Shown in pieces: positions 34,101-41,440 of a DNA stretch of 45,609 nt. Within the stretch, counting starts at the first letter, position 1, and each line of letters opens with the position of its first letter. The notes under the pieces were generated by a model that worked only from the letters and a program-made list of their open reading frames with translations, searched no databases and was not told where the DNA came from. A program made the position numbers and the translations under genes. The stretch is from Candidatus Poseidoniaceae archaeon (GTDB lineage Archaea > Thermoplasmatota > Poseidoniia > Poseidoniales > Poseidoniaceae): positions 1 through 45,609 of the forward strand of contig CALKGM010000022.1 in assembly GCA_938084675.1 (NCBI GenBank). The letters are read 5' to 3'.

Positions 34101-37100
34101 GTCGCCGCTGTTTTGCGATTTTTTCAAATTTGTGTCTCCAACGGCGACTATTATCGTCCACCCCTTGCTTCGTATAACGCGCAACCGCAGTATCCCAAGT
34201 CTTTTCTTTTAAATCCTCAAACAAACTTGTTTCAATAGACCATGGAGAGATGGCTAGCACCCTTTCGTACTCCAAACCCTTGATCGAATTTGGATGCCAC
34301 AATGAGACTTTAATTTCTTTCTCCCTAAGTATTTCTGCAAGCTTTTTGTGTATGTTTTCAGATGGCGCAATAATTGATAATACTACATCCGAGTTGTACA
34401 CTTCTTTTGCAAGCTCTACGAAGTCATCGATGGAGAGAGGGGCATCTTCAAAATGATAAACTCCGTAAAAACTTTTTTCGTCCTTTTGAAGGAATTGGCT
34501 CAGCCTAGCTTTAGAAACTGGCCCAGGCTTAATGACTGCTGCACCAGATTTTTGACGACTCAGTTGAGGGTCATTGAAAACGGATGTCTTGTATGAGACT
34601 TTGATAAAGTCAACGATTGATGGTACGTTTCGTTCAACATATAGCAACTGTTCCCTGGCTTCTGCTGCTTTGCCAACATGTTGTTTCTTCCATCGTTCCA
34701 GGTTAAAATGATCTTCACCGTGGTAATCCGATGTCATGTATTCATGATAAGCCAGATAAATTCCCTCACCTACCTCCTTGAACCTACTATCCCAATCAAA
34801 AGGCTCCAGATCTAAGGTTTGCTCATCGTCACCTAAGACGATCACTTGACCAATTTCACCGCGATGGAGGAGAAGACATAATTTGATCACTTGGGTGCCC
34901 AAATCTTGTACTTCATCGATAACTAAAACATCAGACCGAAGCGGAAGAATTTGTTCAATGATTTCATCATTATCAGAATCAGAATAAAATCGTTTCATCA
35001 AGACATCGATTAATCTTCCCGCATGTTCTCCACGGGTCTTAGGGTCCATTTCATCATTGGGAAATATTTCTTTCATTTTACGGAAGAATATTCGGGCATT
35101 TTCTTCAGCGTCATTAGGAGTTTTATAATTCAATTCATAAAAAATGGATGTGTCATCATTCGTAACATGTTCTGTGAATTCATCTATACCACTCACACGA
35201 AGCCCACTCCGGGCATCATGAAGTTGTGTTAGGAATTCATTCCACAACGAATGGTGTCCGTTCTTTTGAACCATTTTACCGAAAGTACTAGAATCTCTAT
35301 CGGCCTTATCCCTCACTTTATCAATGAAGTCACGTTCTGACAAGATGGTCGTATTAAATTCCGCTTGGGTTTTAGATTCATTCTTTAGAGTGTTGGATAA
35401 TCTACGAAGAAGACCGTCAACAGAAATACTGTTGAGCTCAACAGGTGGAGAAATTCCTTTGAAATATTGTTCAAATTTATTGACATAATCACGAGTAAGG
35501 TTTTCGCTTAATGAGATAAAAGTCCCGTTAGGTTTACTGCCAAGTTGCTCGAACTCGTCCCCCTTAAGGTGAAACCATTTACTCGCAAAACTGGACTTCC
35601 CAGTTCCAGGTGGTCCATTAATCGCAATCATTTTATCTCTCAAAGCACCGGATTCAATCTTTCTAGATAGGGACATTTTTTCCGGGTTTAAGAAAACATG
35701 TTCGTTATCCTTGTCTTCTCTGCCATAGACCGATTTCAATTTCTCACCGACCCAAGCCCAGCCATCTCCTGCAATGAACGAATCCGTTGATTTTTTGATC
35801 AAAGCAGAATTGAATAAGAAAAACGGAAGATACCATTGTTTGAACAAGTCAGCGTGCTGGAGGTCATCATTTACAATGGCTCCTTCCAAAGAGCCAATTG
35901 AGCGTAACCGAACTGACGGAAAGGTTTGTACCTCATCTAGCATGTTCATCTTGGATGCTTGCTTGAATATGCAATACTCTGCATACAACTGGTGGGTAAA
36001 TTCAATAAATTTCGGGTGGAGATTCACCAAGCCCCTACGCTCGGCTACTTCGACTACATACTCCATCAATTCAGGCCTTTTTGAACGAGAATAATCTTTC
36101 GGGATTTTGAGGCGTGCTCCATGAAGAATATGTGGATTAAGACTTTTTTCGAGAAACCCTATTTCAATAAACTCCTGCCATGATTCAGACACACTTTCAC
36201 TGGTCATGTTGCTGTCTTCGAGAGTGTTGGATACGAAATCAAAGAGACCTTTAGTCAGGTATTCATAATAGATATCAACAGGTAATTCCTTACCAATTTC
36301 ATCTCGCACCCACAGTACAGGGTTGGCAGCTTCATCGAAAGTCAAGGAATCTTTCATTTTTGAATGAAGTTTCATCATGTGCTCAAGAAAGTTTAGTCCG
36401 TAATCACGTGATTTATCCCCTAACAATCGAGACAGAATTGGAAATGTAATCACCATCGTAGTCATGAACAGGTGAAAACGCTCAGTTTGTTCCAAAACCT
36501 TCTGACCTTGCGGCGTGATTACTTGGAGAGTACTGATGCGTTTTTTCGTTTCATAAAAATCAAGAGATGGAAGTTTTATGTCCCGAACATCCTGATCCAA
36601 GCCACTTAGTTTCACCAATTCTTCATACTCATCAGGCCTCGAAGTCCATACCACCAAGAAATTTTCATCGCGCATTTTCTTTACAATTGCTGACCAACAA
36701 CTCGCAATTTGAGACGCCTTTTCCTCAGACATACCATATGTTAGCAAATCCAATGTATCGATCAATAGGATAGGCGTGACATTTCGCTTTTTGTGTAACT
36801 TTGAAAAATCATCTAATGACATTCTTTTTCCTTCTTTTGCCCAATCAGGGCTTTGATGGCACTCGAGAATCATGTCCCATAAGTCACCATCTGATGCTAC
36901 CATCTCATGGTTACTCGAGTAATTTTGCATAGAACAATAATGAACAATCTTGTCCACAATTTCTCCACTTCCTCGGTCGTTTTTTAGCCGCAAGACGAGT
37001 GCTTTGGCCATGGACATGAGTTGGGTGGTTTTACCCGACGACGCAAGGTCCTTGATAACAAATTGCCGTGTTGGAGGTTTTCGATGCAATAATGCTTCAA

Positions 37101-37272
37101 CCATGGCTTCGTTAAAGGTAGGATTTGTGTTGAATTCTAGATGTTCAAAACTCTCTTTTTTTATTGCTTCGTTCACTTTCCTCGAAATTTTAGCAAATTT
37201 CTCAGGAAGCATCTCAATTGATGCATGAGCATTGTTCCTCAAAGACGCAAAATCATACTCCATCTCATTCAT
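31126..37272 (-). CDS. Giant NACHT/STAND-like NTPase fused to SF1 (UvrD/Rep-type) helicase
   Basis: The 2048-residue cytoplasmic protein has two P-loop engines. Residues 1-450: Walker A LASSGKTT (76-83), Walker B TPILLIDTLDLL (166-177), sensor VVWTSRPDE (207-215) and FTHQLYAEYCIF (425-436), like the end of NACHT/STAND modules. Residues 540-1080: GPPGTGKSS (553-561), motif II DEVQD (786-790), GDDEQ (814-818), a motif-IV Arg in ERNVPSIVDF, KGLEYERV (998-1005) and motif VI NVMISRPK (1061-1068), i.e. a complete SF1A helicase core with a large insert between motifs I and II. Residues 1391-1424 resemble a SAP DNA-binding helix pair; the rest of the C-terminal 950 residues is unrecognised. It overlaps the upstream gene by 8 bp. 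A defence or DNA-repair role is inference. Confidence 0.85.
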   Translation of the reverse strand: MNEMEYDFASLRNNAHASIEMLPEKFAKISRKVNEAIKKESFEHLEFNTNPTFNEAMVEALLHRKPPTRQFVIKDLASSGKTTQLMSMAKALVLRLKNDRGSGEIVDKIVHYCSMQNYSSNHEMVASDGDLWDMILECHQSPDWAKEGKRMSLDDFSKLHKKRNVTPILLIDTLDLLTYGMSEEKASQIASCWSAIVKKMRDENFLVVWTSRPDEYEELVKLSGLDQDVRDIKLPSLDFYETKKRISTLQVITPQGQKVLEQTERFHLFMTTMVITFPILSRLLGDKSRDYGLNFLEHMMKLHSKMKDSLTFDEAANPVLWVRDEIGKELPVDIYYEYLTKGLFDFVSNTLEDSNMTSESVSESWQEFIEIGFLEKSLNPHILHGARLKIPKDYSRSKRPELMEYVVEVAERRGLVNLHPKFIEFTHQLYAEYCIFKQASKMNMLDEVQTFPSVRLRSIGSLEGAIVNDDLQHADLFKQWYLPFFLFNSALIKKSTDSFIAGDGWAWVGEKLKSVYGREDKDNEHVFLNPEKMSLSRKIESGALRDKMIAINGPPGTGKSSFASKWFHLKGDEFEQLGSKPNGTFISLSENLTRDYVNKFEQYFKGISPPVELNSISVDGLLRRLSNTLKNESKTQAEFNTTILSERDFIDKVRDKADRDSSTFGKMVQKNGHHSLWNEFLTQLHDARSGLRVSGIDEFTEHVTNDDTSIFYELNYKTPNDAEENARIFFRKMKEIFPNDEMDPKTRGEHAGRLIDVLMKRFYSDSDNDEIIEQILPLRSDVLVIDEVQDLGTQVIKLCLLLHRGEIGQVIVLGDDEQTLDLEPFDWDSRFKEVGEGIYLAYHEYMTSDYHGEDHFNLERWKKQHVGKAAEAREQLLYVERNVPSIVDFIKVSYKTSVFNDPQLSRQKSGAAVIKPGPVSKARLSQFLQKDEKSFYGVYHFEDAPLSIDDFVELAKEVYNSDVVLSIIAPSENIHKKLAEILREKEIKVSLWHPNSIKGLEYERVLAISPWSIETSLFEDLKEKTWDTAVARYTKQGVDDNSRRWRHKFEKIAKQRRRHANVMISRPKNVLVLLDLDMSTGRVNYGTKGYELTKTNPPNIKQWLKKMEGQDALGVHNRVPIDGLSSLIDMVRSDKENAAQNYVSVLAEMIASEKDHSNIQLQAGHIVNLMERKGVDQSNIPFLLIGSFMEATLEKWSILEVLLFNHEFRSRKSPNREGDNLKKWKESLRQIQNKFHIIANDASYDDSNDSVVMPVNIYHRFEKLQEELRSCVQDTKDQDITLNETGLISKFIERQFFPEAHESDEANWIRLASMLNLRTGSLIADNNQPAYVLGLFKNNFYSDYSELEFKNVAKRRLNEPESINKLSNREKINRLIPYEAASSLSKQQYEGMERDELFALANERGWDGAEKIQSTRQSALNFLVADDKEKEHMEVLKGDWWARGSKMLRANTIKPADASRVLQRMKKQFTDPSTKVTTPEQLECIYELIIKSAKSPRRPDALKMLRDLEMLANNSLDVKGSLSLGDSSFDKKWDGIIAENILRHRMELNHLLSSDKFNIHNYFLQDLLRGQDGAQNQLPIELDTIGNLSFVVSRCKSFIDPARYDKLSSHSKNSIFQAVIDGNLDDWKYLNEKSIDRFLKRNKDDLRNDKNISIDDILHDDIIGLLPGEFGKQMFEEQFEDVSLVTENDMREEFVSITVAQSLLRNYLLSKTGMEYLEDFNLHRKNKNFYSAINNSLFGFEKKYSGRVNFQHVKELIFNSGEYPEITDSDPILDIGEKIDNSHFVEWMGRLAKENPSFEAIGSLRLKAMEDLQRWLKESKKKGTPHEELRSRDLDWMVRPDMMQNINTDSNALLDYYVREHVMAYSKLSRYTKFKEEFADMIRKNNSGAMTNYLQNQPIKYYHYRFGNKEESIRIPLNSYMAIEILAEELEVETLDFILKVINQYWLNTTTKTFHMSTLVRYATSDLDCNDKYVEMMDSEKLICSRAVSGLIDIVRNISGVHQSAEARDRIYWSLYRCNTYNEQDQNEQKKLFSLVEFLDQNVDKILS

Positions 37273-39172
37273 CCCCCCTTGATGGATAAAGGTCTTCGAG
37301 AGTTTTGTTTAAATTTTTTAGCCATTTCCTCTCTGAGTTAGTACCTTTGGCCATAGATGGGTGGGATGCGAGTTGCTTCCCAAGCGGATGTTCTTCTGTC
37401 TGGAGCACTTTCTTTAGGTACCTTGAGAGTTCGCCCGCAGATTTTGTGTAACGATCCTTAGGGACAAATTTCGGGGAAGAATTTCCAAAGAACAGAGAAC
37501 TAAGTGGTTGTTGAGGGAACTTTACCCCAATGTCATTTTGAGTAGCATTGTGATGTCCAAAACACATTACCCAATTGAGGATTATATTGGAAAATTCAGA
37601 GTCCAAGATTAAGGCTAAAGCAGGCGGCATGTGACCTGATACCTTGGCCTGGGGATATTCAACGAATAAAGATTGGACGTCTTCGGTTTTCTTAATTTTC
37701 TCTACAAACTTGTGAAGATTGTGGAAGCATGATTTATCCTTTCCTTCAAGAAGGTGAAGGTAGTGGGTGGCGAGGTGACCAACCGTGTTAATATTATTCT
37801 TCAGAGAACGTTCGTGATTGTTTCGGTCTGTCGCCGATGAGAGGAGACGCAATATGTTTGTTTCAGCCGCTGGGTTTCCTCCACGGTGATCGAAGCAATT
37901 TTTTCCAAACAGCATCCCACATTCTTGGTATTGAGCATAAATTGAATTCAATTCATCACTCGAAATGGTCATTTCCCTATCAAACGATTTTTTGCCGGAG
38001 ATATACGATTGACGTATAGCAACGGTGATAGCAAAGAACTCTCGTGCTAATAAATCGTTTCTAGAAAGTAAATGTAAATATATGAAAGCACGATTAAGAA
38101 TCCCTTTTCCAATGTCGTAAAGTGTGGTACATTCCTGGGAATCCAAAATATCCGACGATTCACACAATATCTCATCAATTTCTTTGATTCTGGTTGAATT
38201 GTTTTGACCAGATTCTGATATTTTTTGCATGGATGGTCGCATTTCCTGTAATACACTTGAATACGGATAGTACAGGAAGGTACTGTTCGCTGCGGCTGAA
38301 ACCTTGGGCCCCAAGGTTCCACCACCGATGATACGAGCGTGAATCTCATTCTGCGAGTCACTTAACAATCTCTTCGTACATGTGAACTCATTGCAAAGGT
38401 GGATGATAAATTCCAGAGAGCTTGCAAACTCAAAATTAAAATTTTCGTGATGTTCGAACTCGGTGGTGGGTAAAATAAAATTACAATTTGTAAATATATC
38501 ATTTTTTTGCGACTCGAATCCATCTCTAATAATGTCAATCGTTCGATTACTAGACAATTTTGAGAGTGTCTTGTCAAAGAGACCCACAAAAAATGGGTCA
38601 TCCTTACTGGGCCGAACTCCCAAGAAATCTGTTAGCATGATCGGCCCCTTATTACCCCTAGAATCACCATTTGAAACAATATAATCTTTGATTTTAGATG
38701 TGTTTTCATTGAGATCACCTGTTTGGAATATGAGAAGAGTATTGTATTTTCCATTCTTTATTCTCTGTTTGATTGTCTCGAACACGATTTCAGAGATCTC
38801 TGAAGTGACATGGACATCCGGGACTGCGTCATCCCGACCATAGTGAGTATTAGGATATGTATTTTGAAAGATATTTCTTAAGTGGTACTTCAAATGGTCT
38901 CTGCTTCCTTTATCATCGGATAAAATATCCGGGGAAACAAGTATCAAAGGTTTCCCTTTCTGCAATTTTTGAGGCTCCAAGTGTTGAGGTTCAATAGTAT
39001 GCAAAACCGGGATTTCTTCACCTGAATCAGCGATTGCATAATGTTTAATCCCGTTGAGGGCATTCTCATGGGCATCTCCATGAATGAAGTCAATATCTTT
39101 TGGGCTTTGTTTGTTAGGGTCAAGCCAATGTTGCCGGGAGTTCCGAATGACTTCCCCCCCCATGGGCTTCAT
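37265..39172 (-). CDS. Unrecognised 635-residue partner of the giant NTPase-helicase
   Basis: I do not recognise this protein. Residues 70-190 read as an alpha/beta domain with likely strands KPLILVSPD (74-82), YNTLLIFQTGD (143-153) and GPIMLTDFLG (176-185). The remainder is mostly helical, with conserved-looking polar spots such as FGKNCFDHRGGNPAAETN and CFGHHNATQND. No membrane segment, signal peptide or known nuclease motif was seen. Base composition is AT-rich like the giant gene and unlike the flanks. It is the first gene of the pair, and its stop overlaps the giant gene's start (ATGAATGA). A TATA-like element 26 bp before the second in-frame ATG (39163) suggests a leaderless start there, giving 632 residues. 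Confidence 0.8.
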   Translation of the reverse strand: MKPMGGEVIRNSRQHWLDPNKQSPKDIDFIHGDAHENALNGIKHYAIADSGEEIPVLHTIEPQHLEPQKLQKGKPLILVSPDILSDDKGSRDHLKYHLRNIFQNTYPNTHYGRDDAVPDVHVTSEISEIVFETIKQRIKNGKYNTLLIFQTGDLNENTSKIKDYIVSNGDSRGNKGPIMLTDFLGVRPSKDDPFFVGLFDKTLSKLSSNRTIDIIRDGFESQKNDIFTNCNFILPTTEFEHHENFNFEFASSLEFIIHLCNEFTCTKRLLSDSQNEIHARIIGGGTLGPKVSAAANSTFLYYPYSSVLQEMRPSMQKISESGQNNSTRIKEIDEILCESSDILDSQECTTLYDIGKGILNRAFIYLHLLSRNDLLAREFFAITVAIRQSYISGKKSFDREMTISSDELNSIYAQYQECGMLFGKNCFDHRGGNPAAETNILRLLSSATDRNNHERSLKNNINTVGHLATHYLHLLEGKDKSCFHNLHKFVEKIKKTEDVQSLFVEYPQAKVSGHMPPALALILDSEFSNIILNWVMCFGHHNATQNDIGVKFPQQPLSSLFFGNSSPKFVPKDRYTKSAGELSRYLKKVLQTEEHPLGKQLASHPSMAKGTNSERKWLKNLNKTLEDLYPSRGDE

Positions 39173-39185
39173 ACTACCATTAGGG

Positions 39186-39192
39186 TATATAT
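39186..39192 (-). promoter_or_regulatory. TATA-like box of the two-gene island operon
   Basis: The reverse strand reads AAGGGATATATACC. The box centre is about 26 bp before the ATG at 39163 and 17 bp before that at 39172. Archaeal TATA boxes sit about 26 bp before transcription start, so the mRNA probably begins at 39163, leaderless. Confidence 0.5.
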
Positions 39193-39252
39193 CCCTTGTC
39201 GGGACACAGATTGTTTAGAACGTTCAGATTTTAAGAGATTTCACCATAAGAC

Positions 39253-39346
39253 CGGTCGGAATTGAACCGACGTCAGTGAACTAAATGTTTGAATTTGAAT
39301 TGTTCATGACTGGTTCAACTCGACCTATGGAATCTAATGGTGGGCT
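39253..39346. repeat. 94-bp tandem repeat, copy 1 (tRNA-Val-derived)
   Basis: This copy differs from copy 2 at four of 94 positions, all transitions. It begins with the 20 bases that encode the T-arm of tRNA-Val (complement) and ends with TGGGCT, the start of the next tRNA-like stretch. The acceptor part is missing at its left edge, where similarity stops. GGTCGGAATTGAACC near the start and GGTTCAACTCGACC about 60 bases later are nearly complementary, so the unit can fold as a hairpin. Confidence 0.9.
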
Positions 39347-39440
39347 CGGTTGGAATTGAACCGACGTCAATGAACTAAATGTTTGGATTTGAATTGTTCA
39401 TGACTGGTTCAATTCGACCTATGGAATCTAATGGTGGGCT
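39347..39440. repeat. 94-bp tandem repeat, copy 2, with long hairpin
   Basis: With the preceding TGGTGGGCT it holds a 29-base copy of the tRNA-Val 3' end including CCA, with one change (T at 39351). Bases 39348-39362 pair with 39406-39419 (14 pairs, one bulged G, one G-T). After a small internal loop, 39366-39375 pair with 39396-39404 (9 pairs, one bulged A). The loop includes AAAT/ATTT. The unit then runs into the true tRNA-Val 3' end. Confidence 0.9.
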
Positions 39441-39507
39441 CGGTCGGAATTGAACCGACGATCTTCGCCATGTGAAGGCGACGTCATAACCCCTAGACCA
39501 CGAGCCC
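39432..39507 (-). tRNA. tRNA-Val(CAC), CCA encoded
   Basis: The reverse strand begins GGGCTCG, pairing fully with CGAGCCC. The anticodon stem TCGCC/GGCGA closes a loop with CAC. The T-arm is GTCGG/CCGAC around TTCAATT, the discriminator is A (39435) and CCA follows (39434-39432). Its 3' end is the sequence copied in the neighbouring 94-bp repeats, so it is the probable integration target. Confidence 0.96.
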
Positions 39508-39508
39508 T

Positions 39509-39518
39509 AGGTAATTCT
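39509..39518. repeat. 10-bp direct repeat, right copy
   Basis: AGGTAATTCT lies just upstream of the 5' end of tRNA-Val and matches 31117-31126 exactly; flanking bases differ. Confidence 0.4.
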
Positions 39519-39552
39519 CCGACCCGCCTCGCGGGTTTAAGCCATACTGTGT

Positions 39553-40638
39553 TCAACGGTGCTGGTTCAGATGGACAAGCCCAACTTCTAGACGTTCATG
39601 GGTTGGATGGACTTCCACGAGCATGACCGGAACATCGAGAACCTCAGCCAGTTCCTCTGCGAGCGTAAGGGGCAATTCAATGCGCTGTGTTGCCCCATCG
39701 TAGCGAATCCATCCATCAGCAATTCCCAATTCATGTTTGAGTTCACTGATGTCATCGTTCGCATCTTGAAGTTCCGCAGGGATGGCTCCAAACAGAATGG
39801 TATCATCATCACTGAGCACTTCGTATGGTCGCAGTGTAGCCTGGCCACGACGCTTGAAACGGTTCCTTAATTGACCTGCATCTTTGTATTTTGCAGTACA
39901 GAACTTCAGGTGGTACGATTTATCTTGAGCAGCTTCTTTCAGGCGTAAAGCAAGTTCTGCTGAACCTTCAGCCGCAGCAGTAATTCCACCGCTAAGATTG
40001 AATCCTCTTACGTCCATGTTCTCTTGATTGCCGACTGTAATTTCTAATTCATTCAAATTTAGGAATTCCACAGGTACTGTTTCAAGTTCGTCAAGAAGGG
40101 CAAAAAGCCCTTCCTCATTGTCCGGCTCGCACGGTAGTTCAACACCAACAGTGATGTTATGCTGACTACATGCTTCCATCGTAGCACGGTATTTGTCAGT
40201 CGTCCCACTCAACAGGTGAAATCGGATTTCATCCAATCCGGCTTCGCCAAAATCCTTTGCGCGTAGCGGGTCAAACGGGATTGAAGTATAGACGTGAATG
40301 TGGTGCTCGGGGCCAAATGCAGCCTTCAGTTGTCGGACTGCTTCGAGTGTTTTCTCCAAATCAAGCATCGGGTCACCTCCGGTGATTCCTGTACCGGTTG
40401 CGTTCATTGCTTGGCCTTCCTCGATGACCTCATCCCAACTTGTGCATCGGCGCTCATTTGCAAACATGTCGGGAGTCTCTCTACGGTTTTCAGAAAGTGG
40501 GCAGTAATCACAACCCCAATGGCACTTCCCTGTGACAAAGAGAACCAATTTACTTCCTTGTTGACATTGAATGCAACCCTCTGCCTCACCGTCTTCTGCC
40601 GGTAGAATCTCGGTAGCCATAGGTAAACTTCGCATCAT
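39553..40638 (-). CDS. Radical SAM protein (COG2108-like, archaeal)
   Basis: The 361-residue protein carries the radical SAM cluster motif Cys39-x3-Cys43-x2-Cys46 in GKCHWGCDYCPLS. A second pair, Cys22-x2-Cys25 (GCIQCQQG), lies just before it and may bind a metal. GTGITGGDPML is the SAM-binding GGE-like motif, with Asp in place of the usual Glu. The rest follows an uncharacterised archaeal family. The start at 40638 overlaps the pdxT stop as ATGA, with GGGGGCGGA before it; a further ATG at 40620 is possible. Co-transcription with pdxT hints at cofactor metabolism, but the reaction is unknown. Confidence 0.85.
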   Translation of the reverse strand: MMRSLPMATEILPAEDGEAEGCIQCQQGSKLVLFVTGKCHWGCDYCPLSENRRETPDMFANERRCTSWDEVIEEGQAMNATGTGITGGDPMLDLEKTLEAVRQLKAAFGPEHHIHVYTSIPFDPLRAKDFGEAGLDEIRFHLLSGTTDKYRATMEACSQHNITVGVELPCEPDNEEGLFALLDELETVPVEFLNLNELEITVGNQENMDVRGFNLSGGITAAAEGSAELALRLKEAAQDKSYHLKFCTAKYKDAGQLRNRFKRRGQATLRPYEVLSDDDTILFGAIPAELQDANDDISELKHELGIADGWIRYDGATQRIELPLTLAEELAEVLDVPVMLVEVHPTHERLEVGLVHLNQHR

Positions 40639-41330
40639 TCCGCCCCCTTGGTATGCTTTGCCTGAGAGAGCAACCACCGATGAAACCGTCGGTCCAAAGT
40701 CAATTCAGGATGGAAGGTTAGACCCAACCGCTTTCCGTCAAGGACCCCAACAATTTCATCACCCAGCATAGCAACTGGAGTGCAAGAGATCTCCTCTGCT
40801 ACGAATCTTGGCGCTCGGATGAATACTCCAGGAAACCCTTCCTCTGTGGATGATGCTGCCTGAGATTGCATCTCCAATGGTTGATGAGCAAACACATCAC
40901 GTTCGGCTGGAGCGACGTCGCAAGCATCACCCGATGGGGTTTCAAGAATAACATCAACAATGGATTCAAACGATTGGCGTTGACGACCCCAACCGTTTCG
41001 TTCAATGGAGGCTTGAAGAAATGGTGTTCGTTGTCCACCAGGTGAAGCCATCAAAATCGCTCCTGCACAGGTACCCAGCACAGGTCGCTCCGGATGGGAA
41101 TTCATCCAATCAAAGAGTGCTTCCAAAAGCGATTCATGTTGACTGGCAATTCGCATGGTTGTGGATTCCCCTCCCGGTAAAATCAATGCGTCCAACTCCG
41201 AATTGACATGGGAAGCTCGACGGCATTCAACGATGTTCAGGTCAAGACCCAACTCGCCTGCAGCTCCGCGTAATGCTTCCGCATGCTCATGGCGAGCGCC
41301 TTGAAGCATGGCCAAGCCAACACTGAGCAT
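40635..41330 (-). CDS. pdxT: Pyridoxal 5'-phosphate synthase glutaminase subunit
   Basis: The 231-residue class I-type glutaminase supplies ammonia to PdxS for making PLP. Family landmarks: VGLAMLQGARHEHAEALR at the N-terminus, ILPGGESTTMR, the nucleophile Cys in GTCAGAILMA, and the His-x-Glu pair in LTFHPELTLDRRFHRW. The start at 41330 is chosen because MLSVGLAMLQG is the normal opening; the frame upstream to 41405 would run into the divergent aminotransferase region. pdxS is not in the window. The window has several PLP enzymes (GcvPB, the decarboxylase, the aminotransferase). Confidence 0.93.
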   Translation of the reverse strand: MLSVGLAMLQGARHEHAEALRGAAGELGLDLNIVECRRASHVNSELDALILPGGESTTMRIASQHESLLEALFDWMNSHPERPVLGTCAGAILMASPGGQRTPFLQASIERNGWGRQRQSFESIVDVILETPSGDACDVAPAERDVFAHQPLEMQSQAASSTEEGFPGVFIRAPRFVAEEISCTPVAMLGDEIVGVLDGKRLGLTFHPELTLDRRFHRWLLSQAKHTKGAE

Positions 41331-41440
41331 GGTTGCCCCTAACACCTCTTCCCTATCAGTCCAACGCTTGGTGTTGAAAACAAGACATGAGTGGTGGATG
41401 TACAATTGACTTCAAGAACCGTCATGCCTGCCAACGAATC

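Noticed and set aside
31126-37272. Giant gene as a fusion caused by a missed stop or frameshift
   Set aside because: The frame is continuous, the NTPase and helicase motifs are in normal order, and there is no second start signal or composition change between them; a true single chain is more likely.
39347-39440. Integron attC site
   Set aside because: Paired stems with bulged bases and a variable end resemble attC folding, but the conserved RYYYAAC and GTTRRRY boxes are not found and no integron integrase is in the window.
39253-39460. Tandem repeats as a short CRISPR array
   Set aside because: The spacers are nearly identical in both units and the repeated part is tRNA sequence, so this is tandem duplication, not a spacer array. 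No cas gene is nearby.
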